NCBI GenBank assembly: GCA_037976565.1
Contig: CP137666.1
Span: 57,530,740 to 57,594,739 of the forward strand
Direction: 5' to 3'
Length of the DNA: 64,000 nt
Source: Mesocentrotus franciscanus
Lineage: Eukaryota > Echinodermata > Echinoidea > Camarodonta > Strongylocentrotidae
A program made the position numbers and the translations under genes. Below, piece after piece: positions 25,401-34,649 of this stretch; the first letter of the stretch is position 1, and every line of letters begins with the position of its first letter. The notes below the pieces were generated by a model, which was not told the DNA's origin, searched no databases, and saw nothing but the letters and a program-made list of their open reading frames with translations.

Positions 25401-28400
25401 TATATTATAAGAACATTGTTAAGGGTAGAAAACGATTTCATGAAAAATCTAAAGTATTAATTGGCAGGAGGTTAATGAACCTTGGACTGTAGATATGATC
25501 AGTCTGTGTTTGACAGTAATTCATGAAAAATAAATGGTTTGAAGAAGTTTCTTGCATAAAAAGAGATGTTATCAATTGATACTGGATGAATATCATTAGA
25601 AATCATTTTTTTTTGTTGATTTTTAAGTAATGCCCCCTAGGATCTTGGAATAGTATCTATTTTCCCTTTAAATTAACAAGAATTTTAATTATTCTACATT
25701 GATCTCATTCAAATTTCAACTTTTCTTCTTTATTAGCTTACTTGTACTTCTCCTTATGTCTAATAATGACATTCCTACGGTTAACAGTAAAATTACTGAC
25801 AAATTTGTCGATTAGGCAGTCACCAGAGTATTCTTACACTTTATAGTTAAATAGTTAATGAGTTAATCACTTAACAAATCTCGTTCTGCTGCGTAAAAAA
25901 AAAATCAAAGTGACTCCTCAAGTGAACTCAGTCACACTATCAAACCAACTTGAACAATTAATTGACAGTACCATTCCACATTGTGTAATGCAATTTTTGT
26001 TTTGTCTATTGTTGGTCTCATCCGTGTGACTGGGATACAACAGAGTTCAAGAAGCACCTACCATCCTGCTTGCTGCTCTGAAAGTAACTCCTGAATGCGA
26101 CGAACTGCAGGCTTCTGTTGATACGTAAGGCATTAAGGACGGGCATCCAGTCAGGCTGCCTTACCCTATCTGTGTTCAGGTCCAGGACCCCGTCGTCCAG
26201 ATGGGCCTTGACTGCTGTCAGTGGACAAGAATCCTGCAGAGCACAAAGCTGACTGTAGTAGCCTTCAAAGTCCTGAGCCCCTCTCCGTCTTGCTTTTACA
26301 CTTTCTATCATACTTCTGAAAGATTGAAGATGAAAAATACTCCATGTAACTCTATTAATCTTTCAGAAGTACGATAGAAAGTGAATAATCTACAAAGCTT
26401 GATTATTGAATTTTCAAATCTTCCGGACAAAACAGCTGTTATCTTAGACAAGACAACTGGAGCTATTCTAATCATTAAACAACCTAAATATGATTGATGT
26501 AAATTACTCCGGACAATCTTTATAAGTTATATTAAAGAGGACCAATTACCTCCCCCCCCCTGAGAACTAAAATTCCTGAAAATACAAATGTCCATCAAGT
26601 CCACTTGATTAATAAAGATTTGAGTCCAACCAAATACCAAATTCAGATATTTGATCATTTGCATTCTCATGAAATAGATTAGTCTAGCACTCACTCAATC
26701 AACACATAAGAGAATCACCATCATTCACAATGTTCACTGTGTGCAAACACGGCACCACAGGGGACTTCTTAAATTTTGTTCCACCTTTCCATTCACATCA
26801 TCCATACTTAGGCCCGTCTCATTCTCAGATTCTCAGGCAGTGAGTAGGTCAGAATGTATCTAAACTTAAAACATCATGTAAACAGGCGCTTGGCCTTGGG
26901 AGATGAGAGTGATCTGATCGCCTTGCCTCTGACTCAGTTCGAGGCTTGACGTCGACATTGTCGACATTGTCATCATCAACAATGACTGCACATACACTAC
27001 CAACTACCAAGTAAGTAAAACAGAAGAAGTGATAGAGGATTACAGGATCTACCTCTCCTCGTATCATGATGATGATGATGAGTCTATCCATGTCGTGTGT
27101 CAAGAGAGGTTAGTTATCGAGACAGGCGATTTCAATCAAACAGGCGTTTACCAACAAACATGACAAATCTTGACTAAAGTCTTGACTTAAGACTCTAGTC
27201 TTGAGTCTTGTCTTGTTTTTATTGTGCAGGACCTATAATGATAGCATTTCTTTTTTTCTTTTAATAAATAATACTGTACATTAATAAATAAATAAATAAA
27301 TGAACCAAAAGAGAAATTATAATGCAGCTAACTTCACAGGTACATGCACACAGGGAATTGGGTACTGGGGCCAACGGAGGTGGGTCATCCCCCGTGTGGT
27401 CAACAACTGGGGTGAAACCCAAACTGGCTTGTCTTTGGTTGGTGCTTGCAAATGGCCTTCCAGTAGGCAAGTTACCCAGCAACTCAAGGACCTGGTGTGT
27501 TTTGTATTTTGTTGAGCGACCTGCAACATAATTATGCAAGCCTATAGGAAATTATCTCAGTGTAATTAAGAAATGAATTTATACCGTCGGTACTGTGTCA
27601 TGTAGATTAAAACTGGTCTTGCCCGTATAGTAGGCCATTTAATTATAAACGTATTTAAAAAGATAAAATCTAATAAATATATATAGCTTAAAAGTCGTAT
27701 ATAATTATCAAACGTATTGTACTTTATAAAATTAAGGAAAGGTATGGCACTTTACTAACTGCACCTTGCACAAAGCCCAGAATGTCTGCATAATTTGAGA
27801 TTTTGAAACTTGATTTTCAGTTTAAATCATAATGCAATCCTTTTCTTCTTCCTTTTCTTTTTTTTTTTTTTTTGTTATTTCCCGGAAAGGAGACAATCCC
27901 ACCGACAGGCATCGCATAGTTTTGATTGGTATTGGAGGGGCCTAGGCTGCGCATACGCACGTACATGCCAGCCGAGAAGCCTGTTCAATGTACCGAACCG
28001 GGCTGGCCAGAAGATACAAACATAACAGTCAACGATTTATGCTGACAGCCTGTCTGGGATCCCCAAAATTGCGAAAAATTGAGCAGCATAGATTTTTTTT
28101 TTTTTTTTCTCCTGCTCCCTTATAAATTTAATTAATGTGATTTGAATTCGGCGTAAATATTCATAATTGAATGAAACACGCCAATAAAACAAAAACAACA
28201 ACAACAACAACGTCTAAATTTTTAAAGTAAAGGACAACATAATATACTTGATGGTGTACCGTATAGTGCTATTTGATATATATCTTTAGTTAAATCTAAA
28301 GCCAAGATGGCGTTATTTTTGTTTAGTGCATAATATTAGTGTCCACCCCTCCCCGCCTAGACTGAAAATTTCTGTCTCTTTTGTTCGTTAGCCTCTTATT

Positions 28401-28853
28401 TGGGTAGGGTCGGCTCCTCTCTATTAAAGATCGAGGAGCCGACCCTACCAAAATAAGTGAGAGAGGGGCCAACCCTACCCAAATAAGAGGCTAATGAACG
28501 AAACAGACAGAAATTTTCGGTCTAGTCTAGGCCATTCATACTCATAGTCATAGGTCTAGAACGAAAATTCCCATCTCTTTCGTTCGTTAGCCTCTGAGTC
28601 TGATTTGGGTAGACGTAGGGTCGGCTCCTCGCTTTAACGAACGGAAGAGACAGAAAATCTAGGCCGTGCACTGCACTGCCGGTGCAGTGTCTAGATATAT
28701 GTCTATGAGTATGACTATGACTAACTCCAGGGAGCTCCGACCCCGACGCCATCGGCGTCGGAGCTCCCTGGAGTTAGACTATGACTAGACTAGAGTATGA
28801 CAGTCAATGTTGAGTTTTGTTGTTGTGGTTCATAACCAAGTTACTTACGCCAT
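16419..28853 (-). CDS. CEP78: Centrosomal protein of 78 kDa (CEP78), 11 coding exons
   Basis: CEP78 is a centriolar leucine-rich-repeat protein needed for normal cilia. Exons in transcript order: 28853-28849 (ATGGC only), 26315-26062, 25346-25171, 24064-23888, 23231-23057, 22687-22574, 22064-22000, 21549-21272, 20868-20652, 20088-19823, 17593-16534. As read this is 928 codons plus stop. Family hallmarks: MIESVKARRR and the LCALQDSCPL N-terminus, LRR units (LQHLSLEYCRIGDRGVEVL, LDMQHCGISNVGAKAFLDTL, VVLDLRRNPLL), GFVPWRTAARA, a coiled coil (VIELEVENSRLKHQLQLLEA), and SFQKFHGFLDLLRDAGLGQL, as in vertebrate CEP78. The C-terminal exon is Met/Pro/Gln-rich and less conserved. The frame stops at 16534, but the overlapping frame continues to 16419 with an acidic tail ending TSDDEF. 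A G5 run suggests a 1-nt error or variant; the corrected product would be about 966 residues. The first exon is inferred from a GTAAGT donor and frame agreement (MAS then MIES), so translation may instead begin at 26311. Confidence 0.9.
16561..16565 (-). other. CEP78: Probable 1-nt frameshift in a G5 run (CEP78 last exon)
   Basis: On the coding strand GGAAGGGGGCC separates two frames. The upstream frame ends after 10 more codons at 16534. The frame offset by one base stays open to 16419 and encodes an acidic tail with segments SEDFEGGADEDESEIGEDL and LPGLTSDDEF. Reading four G instead of five joins them. No plausible intron lies between (the only GT...AG is about 19 nt). Confidence 0.6.
17705..17720. 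repeat. Perfect 16-bp palindrome CGACTGCGCGCAGTCG
   Basis: Self-complementary 8+8 sequence in the last CEP78 intron, just before the ATGCCTCCGC terminus of the tandem-repeat element. It may be part of the element's insertion flank. Confidence 0.6.
17726..19117 (+). mobile_element. Tandem-repeat mobile element, about 144-bp units, with nested foldback
   Basis: Four to five degenerate units follow one another from about 18344. The element ends in GGACGGATAACC and a terminal hairpin (ATGCCTCCGGCTAC, three bases, GTAGCGGAGGCAT). The inverted word ATGCCTCCGC recurs at 17727, suggesting that is the other end. Each unit contains a TGACCTTTGACCT-like word (18495, 18640, 18784 variant, 18931). The foldback 17806-18341 appears inserted near its left end. 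The layout (core tandem repeats, subterminal hairpin, no protein) resembles pearl/HINE-type Helentron-derived elements; that assignment is inference. A second copy is at 44040-44575. Confidence 0.7.
17806..18341. mobile_element. Foldback (long inverted-repeat) MITE
   Basis: Arms of about 200 bp (17806-18007 and 18141-18341) are near-perfect reverse complements around a spacer of about 133 bp. The termini are AAGGGAACCAAAACC and GGTTTTGGTTCCCTT. No coding sequence. Target duplication unclear. Confidence 0.85.
19348..19743. mobile_element. TTAA-flanked MITE
   Basis: Inverted termini AGGTAAAGACCAGTTTTGG at the left and CCAGAACTGGTCTTTATCT at the right are bounded by TTAA at 19348-19351 and 19740-19743. 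TTAA duplication is the hallmark of piggyBac-type insertion. Lies between CEP78 coding exons 10 and 11, close to exon 10. Confidence 0.65.
20869..20874 (-). other. CEP78: Tandem (NAGNAG) splice acceptor of CEP78 exon 9
   Basis: The coding strand reads TTCAGCAG before CAAGAGC. Either AG keeps frame, so the transcript can include or skip one serine codon. Confidence 0.5.
21655..21905 (+). repeat. Degenerate tandem-repeat element remnant
   Basis: Intron sequence with the same phrase order as the 18.4-kb array, but more diverged: GACTTTTGACCTCTTA, then target-like phrases such as GGTTCTCAAGTTACACAATCAC. Possibly an old copy of the same or a related family. Confidence 0.4.
23280..23760 (+). repeat. 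Diverged tandem-repeat element with TTTGACCTCTTGAA units
   Basis: Three irregular units repeat CCTTTGACATTTGACCTCTTGAA, a CATACACATTTAAG-like phrase, then GGTTCTCAAGTTA plus CAGTAACAA. The stretch ends in AAAGGACAGGCAACCC. Related in layout to the 18.4- and 44-kb arrays but with different unit sequences. Lies in a CEP78 intron. Confidence 0.5.
24103..24673. mobile_element. Non-autonomous hAT-type element with 8-bp target duplication
   Basis: Perfect direct repeats ATTTAAAG (24103-24110, 24666-24673) flank short imperfect termini, TAGGGCTGTGC and (reverse) TAAGACTGCGA. Subterminal GAGTACTCGA-like words occur at both ends in inverted order. An 8-bp duplication and TAGRGCTG-like ends are typical of hAT transposons. 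No transposase frame. Lies between CEP78 exons 3 and 4. Confidence 0.75.
26299..26383. repeat. 27-bp inverted repeat over the CEP78 start/acceptor
   Basis: Left arm 26299-26325 and right arm 26357-26383 match at 26 of 27 positions, with a 31-nt spacer. The left arm holds the splice acceptor and the MIES start ATG of CEP78. The single mismatch turns the ATG copy into ACG. Confidence 0.9.
27310..27520. other. Unexplained GC-richer island in the first CEP78 intron
   Basis: About 210 bp of near 50% GC amid AT-rich intron, open in several frames on both strands. I recognise no domain and no terminal repeats. It could be an old transposon remnant or an unrecognised exon. Confidence 0.3.
28358..28640. 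mobile_element. Nested foldback copies (TAGACYGAAAATTT family)
   Basis: The left end TAGACTGAAAATTTCTGTC and the right end ending TTTTCGGTCTA (28524) bound inverted arms. The arms carry TTCGTTAGCCTC and GGGTAGGGTCGGCTCCTC. A truncated second copy follows to about 28640. The same family forms the element at 56196-56779. Confidence 0.7.
28721..28777. repeat. Perfect 20-bp inverted repeat, 17-nt loop
   Basis: CTAACTCCAGGGAGCTCCGA at 28721-28740 is exactly reverse-complemented at 28758-28777. The loop itself is partly self-complementary (GACGCC, ATC, GGCGTC). It sits about 75 bp downstream (transcript sense) of the inferred CEP78 first exon. Confidence 0.9.
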
Positions 28854-29054
28854 GAGACCACCGTTGAATATTAAAATTTGACAATAAATGCTCTAGATCA
28901 CAGTTGATAACTCATCGTCCTTGTAGAGGTACGGGTCTGGTCGCTTATGATCTCTGAAATGTTATAATAATATCAGAATTAAAAACACAATTTTTTGAAG
29001 TTCGACTGCTGGCCGCGCGAGTACTTTTTCACATTCTGCCGTAGATGGCGCCCG

Positions 29055-29057
<3 letters not shown>
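28854..29057 (-). promoter_or_regulatory. Putative CEP78 5' UTR and promoter side
   Basis: Reading leftwards, this leads into the inferred first exon (ATGGC then GTAAGT). It is moderately GC-rich at 29005-29056 and is bounded by a long GA/TC tract. No TATA box is evident. Inferred only from the gene model. Confidence 0.35.
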
Positions 29058-29118
<61 letters not shown>

Positions 29119-29133
29119 CCTCCCTCCCTCCCT

Positions 29134-29186
<53 letters not shown>
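29058..29186. repeat. (TC)n with internal (CCCT)n microsatellite
   Basis: 129 bp of pure pyrimidine on the plus strand: TC repeats, a block of about nine TCCC units around 29114-29141, then TC again. It forms a GAGA tract upstream of the inferred CEP78 start. Confidence 0.95.
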
Positions 29187-29188
<2 letters not shown>

Positions 29189-29458
29189 GTCCGATTCGGC
29201 GGCTGACTACTAGTATTTAACGTTAACTGAAATGTTGGAATCCCTTCGTCTTTGATTCAGCCGAGGACGCAGGTTCGAAACTGAGTCACGTCTTTCGGAT
29301 GGTGACGTTTAAAGGTCAGTCCCCAGACGTAAATAATCATATCTGATTGATACACGTCTGTAAAAACGCAATACACACACACCTTCGAAGACTTTCCATT
29401 TTGTACTGTTGTCGCTGATAATGATGATAATGATGAGGATTATGATGCAATATGACGC

Positions 29459-29740
29459 ATATGGTGGTAGTGGTGGTGGTGGTGGTGGAGGTGGTGGTGG
29501 AGGTGGTGGCAGTGGTGATGGTGGAGGTGCATGGTGATGCAGGACCAAGGTGGTGGTGGTGGTGGAGCTGGCGAAAGTATAGTGCATGGTGTTGCTAGCC
29601 TGAGTTGGTAGCAGTATACACGGTGGTGGTAGTGGTATGAGATGATAGAGTTGACGGTGGTGATTCTGGTGTTGTGGTGGTAGTGATGGTGCACGGTGGT
29701 GGCGATGGGGGTGTGGAGGTGGTGGGGTGGTGGTGTTGGT
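29459..29740. repeat. (GGT/GAT)n-rich imperfect microsatellite
   Basis: Long G/T-rich trinucleotide array; open frames here encode Pro or His runs and are repeat artefacts. No gene is supported. Confidence 0.85.
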
Positions 29741-32698
29741 GATAAATCCTATTGCTATGTGGTGAGGTTCTACTGCATTTGGAGTTTGATTTTGGTGGGT
29801 TGGGTGGGGGGCTCGGGGTATACTTAAATTTATTTTCTACATGCGAATCCGTTAAATTCATTTAAAATCAAAAAGAAATTGAGCGGCGTTAAGAAATTTA
29901 GGGGGTCTTGAGCCCCAAGCGCCCCCACCGACCGCTACTGGCAGCTAGTGCCCATTAACCGAGGGACAAAATTTAAAAGACCGATTTGTTATTGTTCAAT
30001 TGAATACGTTTTGCTTGTACTATCATTGATGACCCATTAGCCAAGATATAAAGTTATAATTGAATCCTTTATTTTCGGATTTAAAGGCAATCGCAATATT
30101 TTCATGGATATCTCTTCTACAACACTATGTATGCAGACAATAATTTAGCACGGTCCCCAGTTTCACTAGAAGGGATTGAGAAATGTTCACATCTGTAGAA
30201 GCAAACTAAAAACCTCTTTTTCATGGATAATAAAGTAAAACAGAATTAGAATCAAAGAGCGTGCAAAGTGTGGAGGGGTTGGGAATGGAATCGTAATGAA
30301 TTCCAGAGTGGATCAAGTAATGCTACAGGGTTCTTTCTTATTGCCATCATTGTCTATTGTTGCGGTATTCAATTCAAAAGGTTTTCAGAGTGCTTTATTC
30401 TAAAGATGGGGAGGCTTAATCCCTTTAGACATCTTTAACAAACGGCAGCGTTATTCCGAAGGATTTCGAGACCTCCGAACAAGCACAACTATAGAATCAA
30501 AGCAGGTTTTGTTCCACATAACAAAGGTTAAACCCTGTTTTAGTACTGATTCCTTTGGTGCTTCATTGAACAAGTTATCCCAATTCACATTTGAAAGATA
30601 GACAGATCATGGCTTCCAATGCTACATGCCCTTTTAACGCACTGGTTCGTGGGAATTTGATTGGGAAATCATGCTAATTAAATTAATGGTCTCAACTGAT
30701 TTTGTTAAAAGGACCCATTGTGTTATTAATTTTTTTCTTTTTCTTTTTCTAAATGAAAACTTAAATATTTTTAGTGTATATTCGATCTTTATTTGTGAGT
30801 CCATTAACGGGCCATTTAACAATACTAAAAGCGCTTAAAAAGTGGCCGTAGGCCTATTTTTATTTTAATTTTCCGACAGAATCTTTTATGTATCATGGAA
30901 ACAAGATTAATGCATGCATATAGTTTTCGTACCGGCTTAGCTCTGATTGCGATTATCATTTGGGGGAAAATTATGTCCTTGCATGCTTTTTATTTCAATC
31001 AAGCCCGGTTATTGATATTTTGAAGTCATTGATATTTTGTGCGAGTAGGCTATATGTGTATAATGCAGTGCAATATTCATTTATGAACAGAAAGCGGGAC
31101 AAAAAAAGTGCAGACAAAGATCGAGTGACAAACGACATTGATGTTTAATCACAGAGAATACACGTCCTAATTTAAACCACCCAGACAAATTCCCCTAGGA
31201 GAACATCCCGATATAAGACAAAAACTCCAAACAATACTACCCTTATGACAGCAACCTCCATAGCCCATAGCAATTTACTATTCCATATAATTATATAAGG
31301 AAATTACCCATGCACGTGCAATTTCCGTCAAAAAACTACTTATTATGATAAAGGTAGTTGTCCCGGGGTATCTGCATGTCACCACAGGGGATTGGGTGTC
31401 CAGGAGCAGTTGTAGGGACAGTAGGGGTACATAGCCCAGGGAGATGCATAGCCATAGGCTAATAACTCTTTCGGGTGTATATAGTTGTCGGAGGGCGATA
31501 GTCCTTGAGGTAATTATCCTAAGGTAAGTTACCGTTCTATGTCCTGAACCTAAAGTTTATCAAAATAATCTTTCACCGGATAATTTACCAATAAAATAAT
31601 CGTGATCAAATTGTGAGTGTGAAACGACCCCTTCGCATCCCAACCCTTTTCTCAATGCATCGCTTAATCCACTACAATCCCCTCTTGGCTCTTTCACCAT
31701 CAAGTACCTCATATAGAAACACAATCTGAAATGATTACAAAAGAGTCGCCTGTATATATACAAAACCGCAGAATATTGTCATCAAGAATAATTCATCTAA
31801 TGTGGTTCTTATTTAGCCGGCTGAGAATTTCACAATACCAAGGAGGTTTGTTACTGGTGACTCAGTAAAGAATCCTTGCAAAATGCATGCCGTAAATGAA
31901 AAGTTTCATTATGAGCTGTTAGATCTTGCTTTAAGATTATATTATATCGCATTCATCAGCACAGCCTATATACAGAATACGATTATCATCTTTTGCATTG
32001 TCCTTAGTTTCATCATTTGCATATGTAGGCCCCCTATGTACTTTGATATTATTTATGTGCCCATTAATTTGTTTGTATTGTGTATGTTGTTTATGTATAT
32101 GTGCATCTTTTAACATATAATTTGAAGAAGAAAGAAACAAGGAATAGTCATCATTGAACATGAAATCTTACCCGTGCAGATTATAAGCAAAGTGTATTAT
32201 TGTTACAGAACTTACAGTATACAAGAACATTTTAGGGTTTGGCTACACAATTTTCTTCTTCTAAAAAGCATATAGGGGGAAGGGGGTATAATAGAGAGAC
32301 AGAGGGAGACAGAGGGAGACAGAGGGAGAGAGGGAGAGAGGGAGAGAGAGAGAGAGAGAGAGAGAATGAGATGATAGATGTGTATTGTTTAAGAGTTTAT
32401 ACAGCTATATATCATAATGACAAATAAAAGTTTTTATTTCTATAAAATAAACGCCTATTTGAGCCTATTACGTTACGAATGTATAATAGGAATCCGATAC
32501 TGTTTTTTTTTTTTTTTTTTTTACATATAGGTAGCTCAGTGAGTCGATGATCAAAACATATCGTAAAATGGAACATGATAATTACTCCTGCAAGACTCAA
32601 TAAGCCGTGAGTCTCACAATGTGCTCTGTTGAACCGATCGATCAAGTCTCTATTACCGGAACGTGTAATGATGATGTATCAGTGCCTCATTTCGTGCT
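29741..32698. other. Intergenic, no recognisable gene
   Basis: Between CEP78 and the PRR15-like gene. Contains a GA-rich microsatellite at 32293-32365 and a poly-T at 32501-32521. It also has G-rich irregular sequence at 31370-31540 without clear periodicity. No conserved protein motif seen. Confidence 0.5.
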
Positions 32699-33581
32699 TT
32701 GATGTTCCGGGTTATTCTCTTTTCTATTTTCTCTTTAAAAGGCTGGTCTTTAGAGGAGCAGTCGGGCGTTTCGGGTGGCATTGAAAAGTGCAAACTTGTT
32801 CAGAGGAAGCACAACAATAGCGCGAAACATCCACACAGTGGCCAACTCACACCCAAAGTAGCAGATCTCGCGAATCGTTCCCACGAGCTTTCTCTCTCCC
32901 TCTCTTCTTTTTCCCACCAAAAGGAACACATTCTCAAGATTTCTGGTCGACTTCCTATTAAGACATTATTGCCTTTCGCACCAGAGGAGCCTTGTTCTGC
33001 AATTTTGGCCAAACTGCAAGGGGAAATTTGTGGATTTGTAAACCAAAGGAATCTCTGTGCTGGAGAGACCACCGTGGGAATGGGCAGAAGCTATTGATCT
33101 TGCCCCCCTTTCTAGGAGCGTCTGGGGTGCCTCGGCGTTGCAACCATTGTGTGACGACGACCCCCCTCAAACCAGATCGAGACACAGCCAAATCAAAACT
33201 CGTAGAGTCGTCTTTTATCAGCCATTGCATCAATAATTAGTATTTGAAGGATTTCTCTTCTAGATCTTTGAAATGTATCAAATTTAATTTTGATGATTAT
33301 ATAGTCAACGCGGGAAATGTTTCGTTGATGTAAACTTGTTGACGAGATGACATCGCATGGAACTGAGGATTATTCAATTGTTTAAACCTATATCGATTTG
33401 GAGGCTGAGCTTTTTCTCTATTGAAACTCTTGATATGTTTCTCTTTGTTTACAATATACCCGTCAATATGCTCTGATTTTCAACAGTTTCATTTCACATC
33501 TTATTTTACATCTTGGAGACGTTTCAAACCAAATACATTTTCATTTAATATACTAAGTGCAATAATTATATATTCGGAAAC
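32699..33581 (+). promoter_or_regulatory. Upstream region / possible 5' UTR of PRR15-like gene
   Basis: Bases about 32740-33200 are clearly richer in GC than their flanks and open in several frames, as expected of a promoter or non-coding first exon. A plausible acceptor (TTTTCAACAG) ends at 33487. No specific binding site is asserted. Confidence 0.3.
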
Positions 33582-33953
33582 ATGGCAAAGGACAAATCGA
33601 GCGAGACTCCTGCAGAAGCCTCTGAAGATGACAGTGGAGTAAGCGCTATTGAGCCCCAGGCCCCGACCAAGAGGAGGCGGGGCTTCTTCAGTTTCTTTCG
33701 AGGCGACAAGTCGAAATCGTCCAAGAACAGTGCGGGAAAACTCCAGGTCGAGCTGAGCTCCGACCCGGCGCAGAATAACAACCGTGTTGCGAAGTCGTCG
33801 TCGTTCAGCGAGCCGGGATCTTCGAAGGAGCAACCTACGAGGAAAGTGAAACGACATCTCAGTGTTTCGAGATCGGGGAAGATGAAGGAAGTTCGGAATC
33901 GACCCAGCCTTAAAGAGGTCACGAAGAGATTTGAAACCCAGGCCCAAGTATGA
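33582..33953 (+). CDS. Small basic PRR15-like protein, 123 aa, single exon
   Basis: The start ATG is in a good context (GAAACATGG) and follows in-frame stops. The protein begins acidic/Ser-rich. Residues about 31-48 hold RRRGFFSFFRGDKSKSSK. A Ser-rich middle follows. Residues about 90-108 hold LSVSRSGKMKEVRNRPSL, with VTKRFETQAQV as the terminus. Vertebrate PRR15 and PRR15L are similarly short. They carry an aromatic, lysine-rich N-terminal patch and a C-terminal SRSGRFKEKRKVRATL-type motif; the spacing and residues here fit that pattern. Function in the family is poorly known, so none is assigned. No membrane segment or signal peptide. AATAAA follows 61 nt after the stop, supporting a short complete transcript. 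A donor-like GTATGA overlaps the last codons, so a spliced isoform cannot be excluded. GC and codon use stand out from the surrounding AT-rich DNA, as for a real exon. Confidence 0.65.
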   Translation: MAKDKSSETPAEASEDDSGVSAIEPQAPTKRRRGFFSFFRGDKSKSSKNSAGKLQVELSSDPAQNNNRVAKSSSFSEPGSSKEQPTRKVKRHLSVSRSGKMKEVRNRPSLKEVTKRFETQAQV

Positions 33954-34013
33954 CGAAAAGTGGGTTATTCTGAGATCATCTGGCGCCTCCTGAAACTTTG
34001 TAATACGATGGTT

Positions 34014-34019
34014 AATAAA
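34014..34019 (+). terminator. Polyadenylation signal AATAAA of PRR15-like gene
   Basis: AATAAA 61 nt after the stop codon in same-strand AT-rich sequence. Confidence 0.5.
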
Positions 34020-34613
34020 ACCATGTCATGATAAAAAGAGATAGACCTGAACATTTTCATTGACTGTATAATCATCTCGATTATATTTTGATTTGTACAA
34101 AATGATTCCATGTTTGTATATATGTTTTGTAGCTGATGTACACTTCATTGGAATCAGAATTAGTCGATGGATGGATGAGTGCTATATATATATATAGCTA
34201 CAGCTGCAAAGTGGCAGAAGCTTCATGTAGGATCAGGATGCATGTACCCGTGCTCAATATGGTGCGTTGTCTGTTTTCTAGTCATTATTTTGTGAATGAA
34301 TCAAAATAATATCGGAAACTTCAAAGACAGTTGTAGAAAACTGAATGACAAAGCACGATGAAAATTCGCTTTAAAAAGACTGCATTAAACAATTCAGATA
34401 GCAGCCGGTAATTTTCTAGTCACGAAAATGATTCTCTCGAATATATGATAGGCACAGTGGCCGAGCTTCCATGTTCATGGATGGAAATATAATTATGTAG
34501 AATATGAAACAAACGTTCTATTTGTACATGCTTTTTTAATATTTTCTTTAATTCTAATGTCTAGAGACTATTGAAATAATCTACAAGTCTTTCTACAAAA
34601 TTATAGGCTTAAA

Positions 34614-34649
<36 letters not shown>

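Noticed and set aside
29309..29861. Proline- and histidine-rich reverse-strand open frames
   Set aside because: Produced by the GGT/GAT microsatellite.
32699..33097. 132-codon forward open frame upstream of the PRR15-like gene
   Set aside because: No recognised motif; open on both strands, consistent with a GC-richer promoter or 5' UTR region.
33501..33947. Two overlapping reverse-strand open frames opposite the PRR15-like gene
   Set aside because: Shadows of the forward coding sequence; no motif and poor starts.
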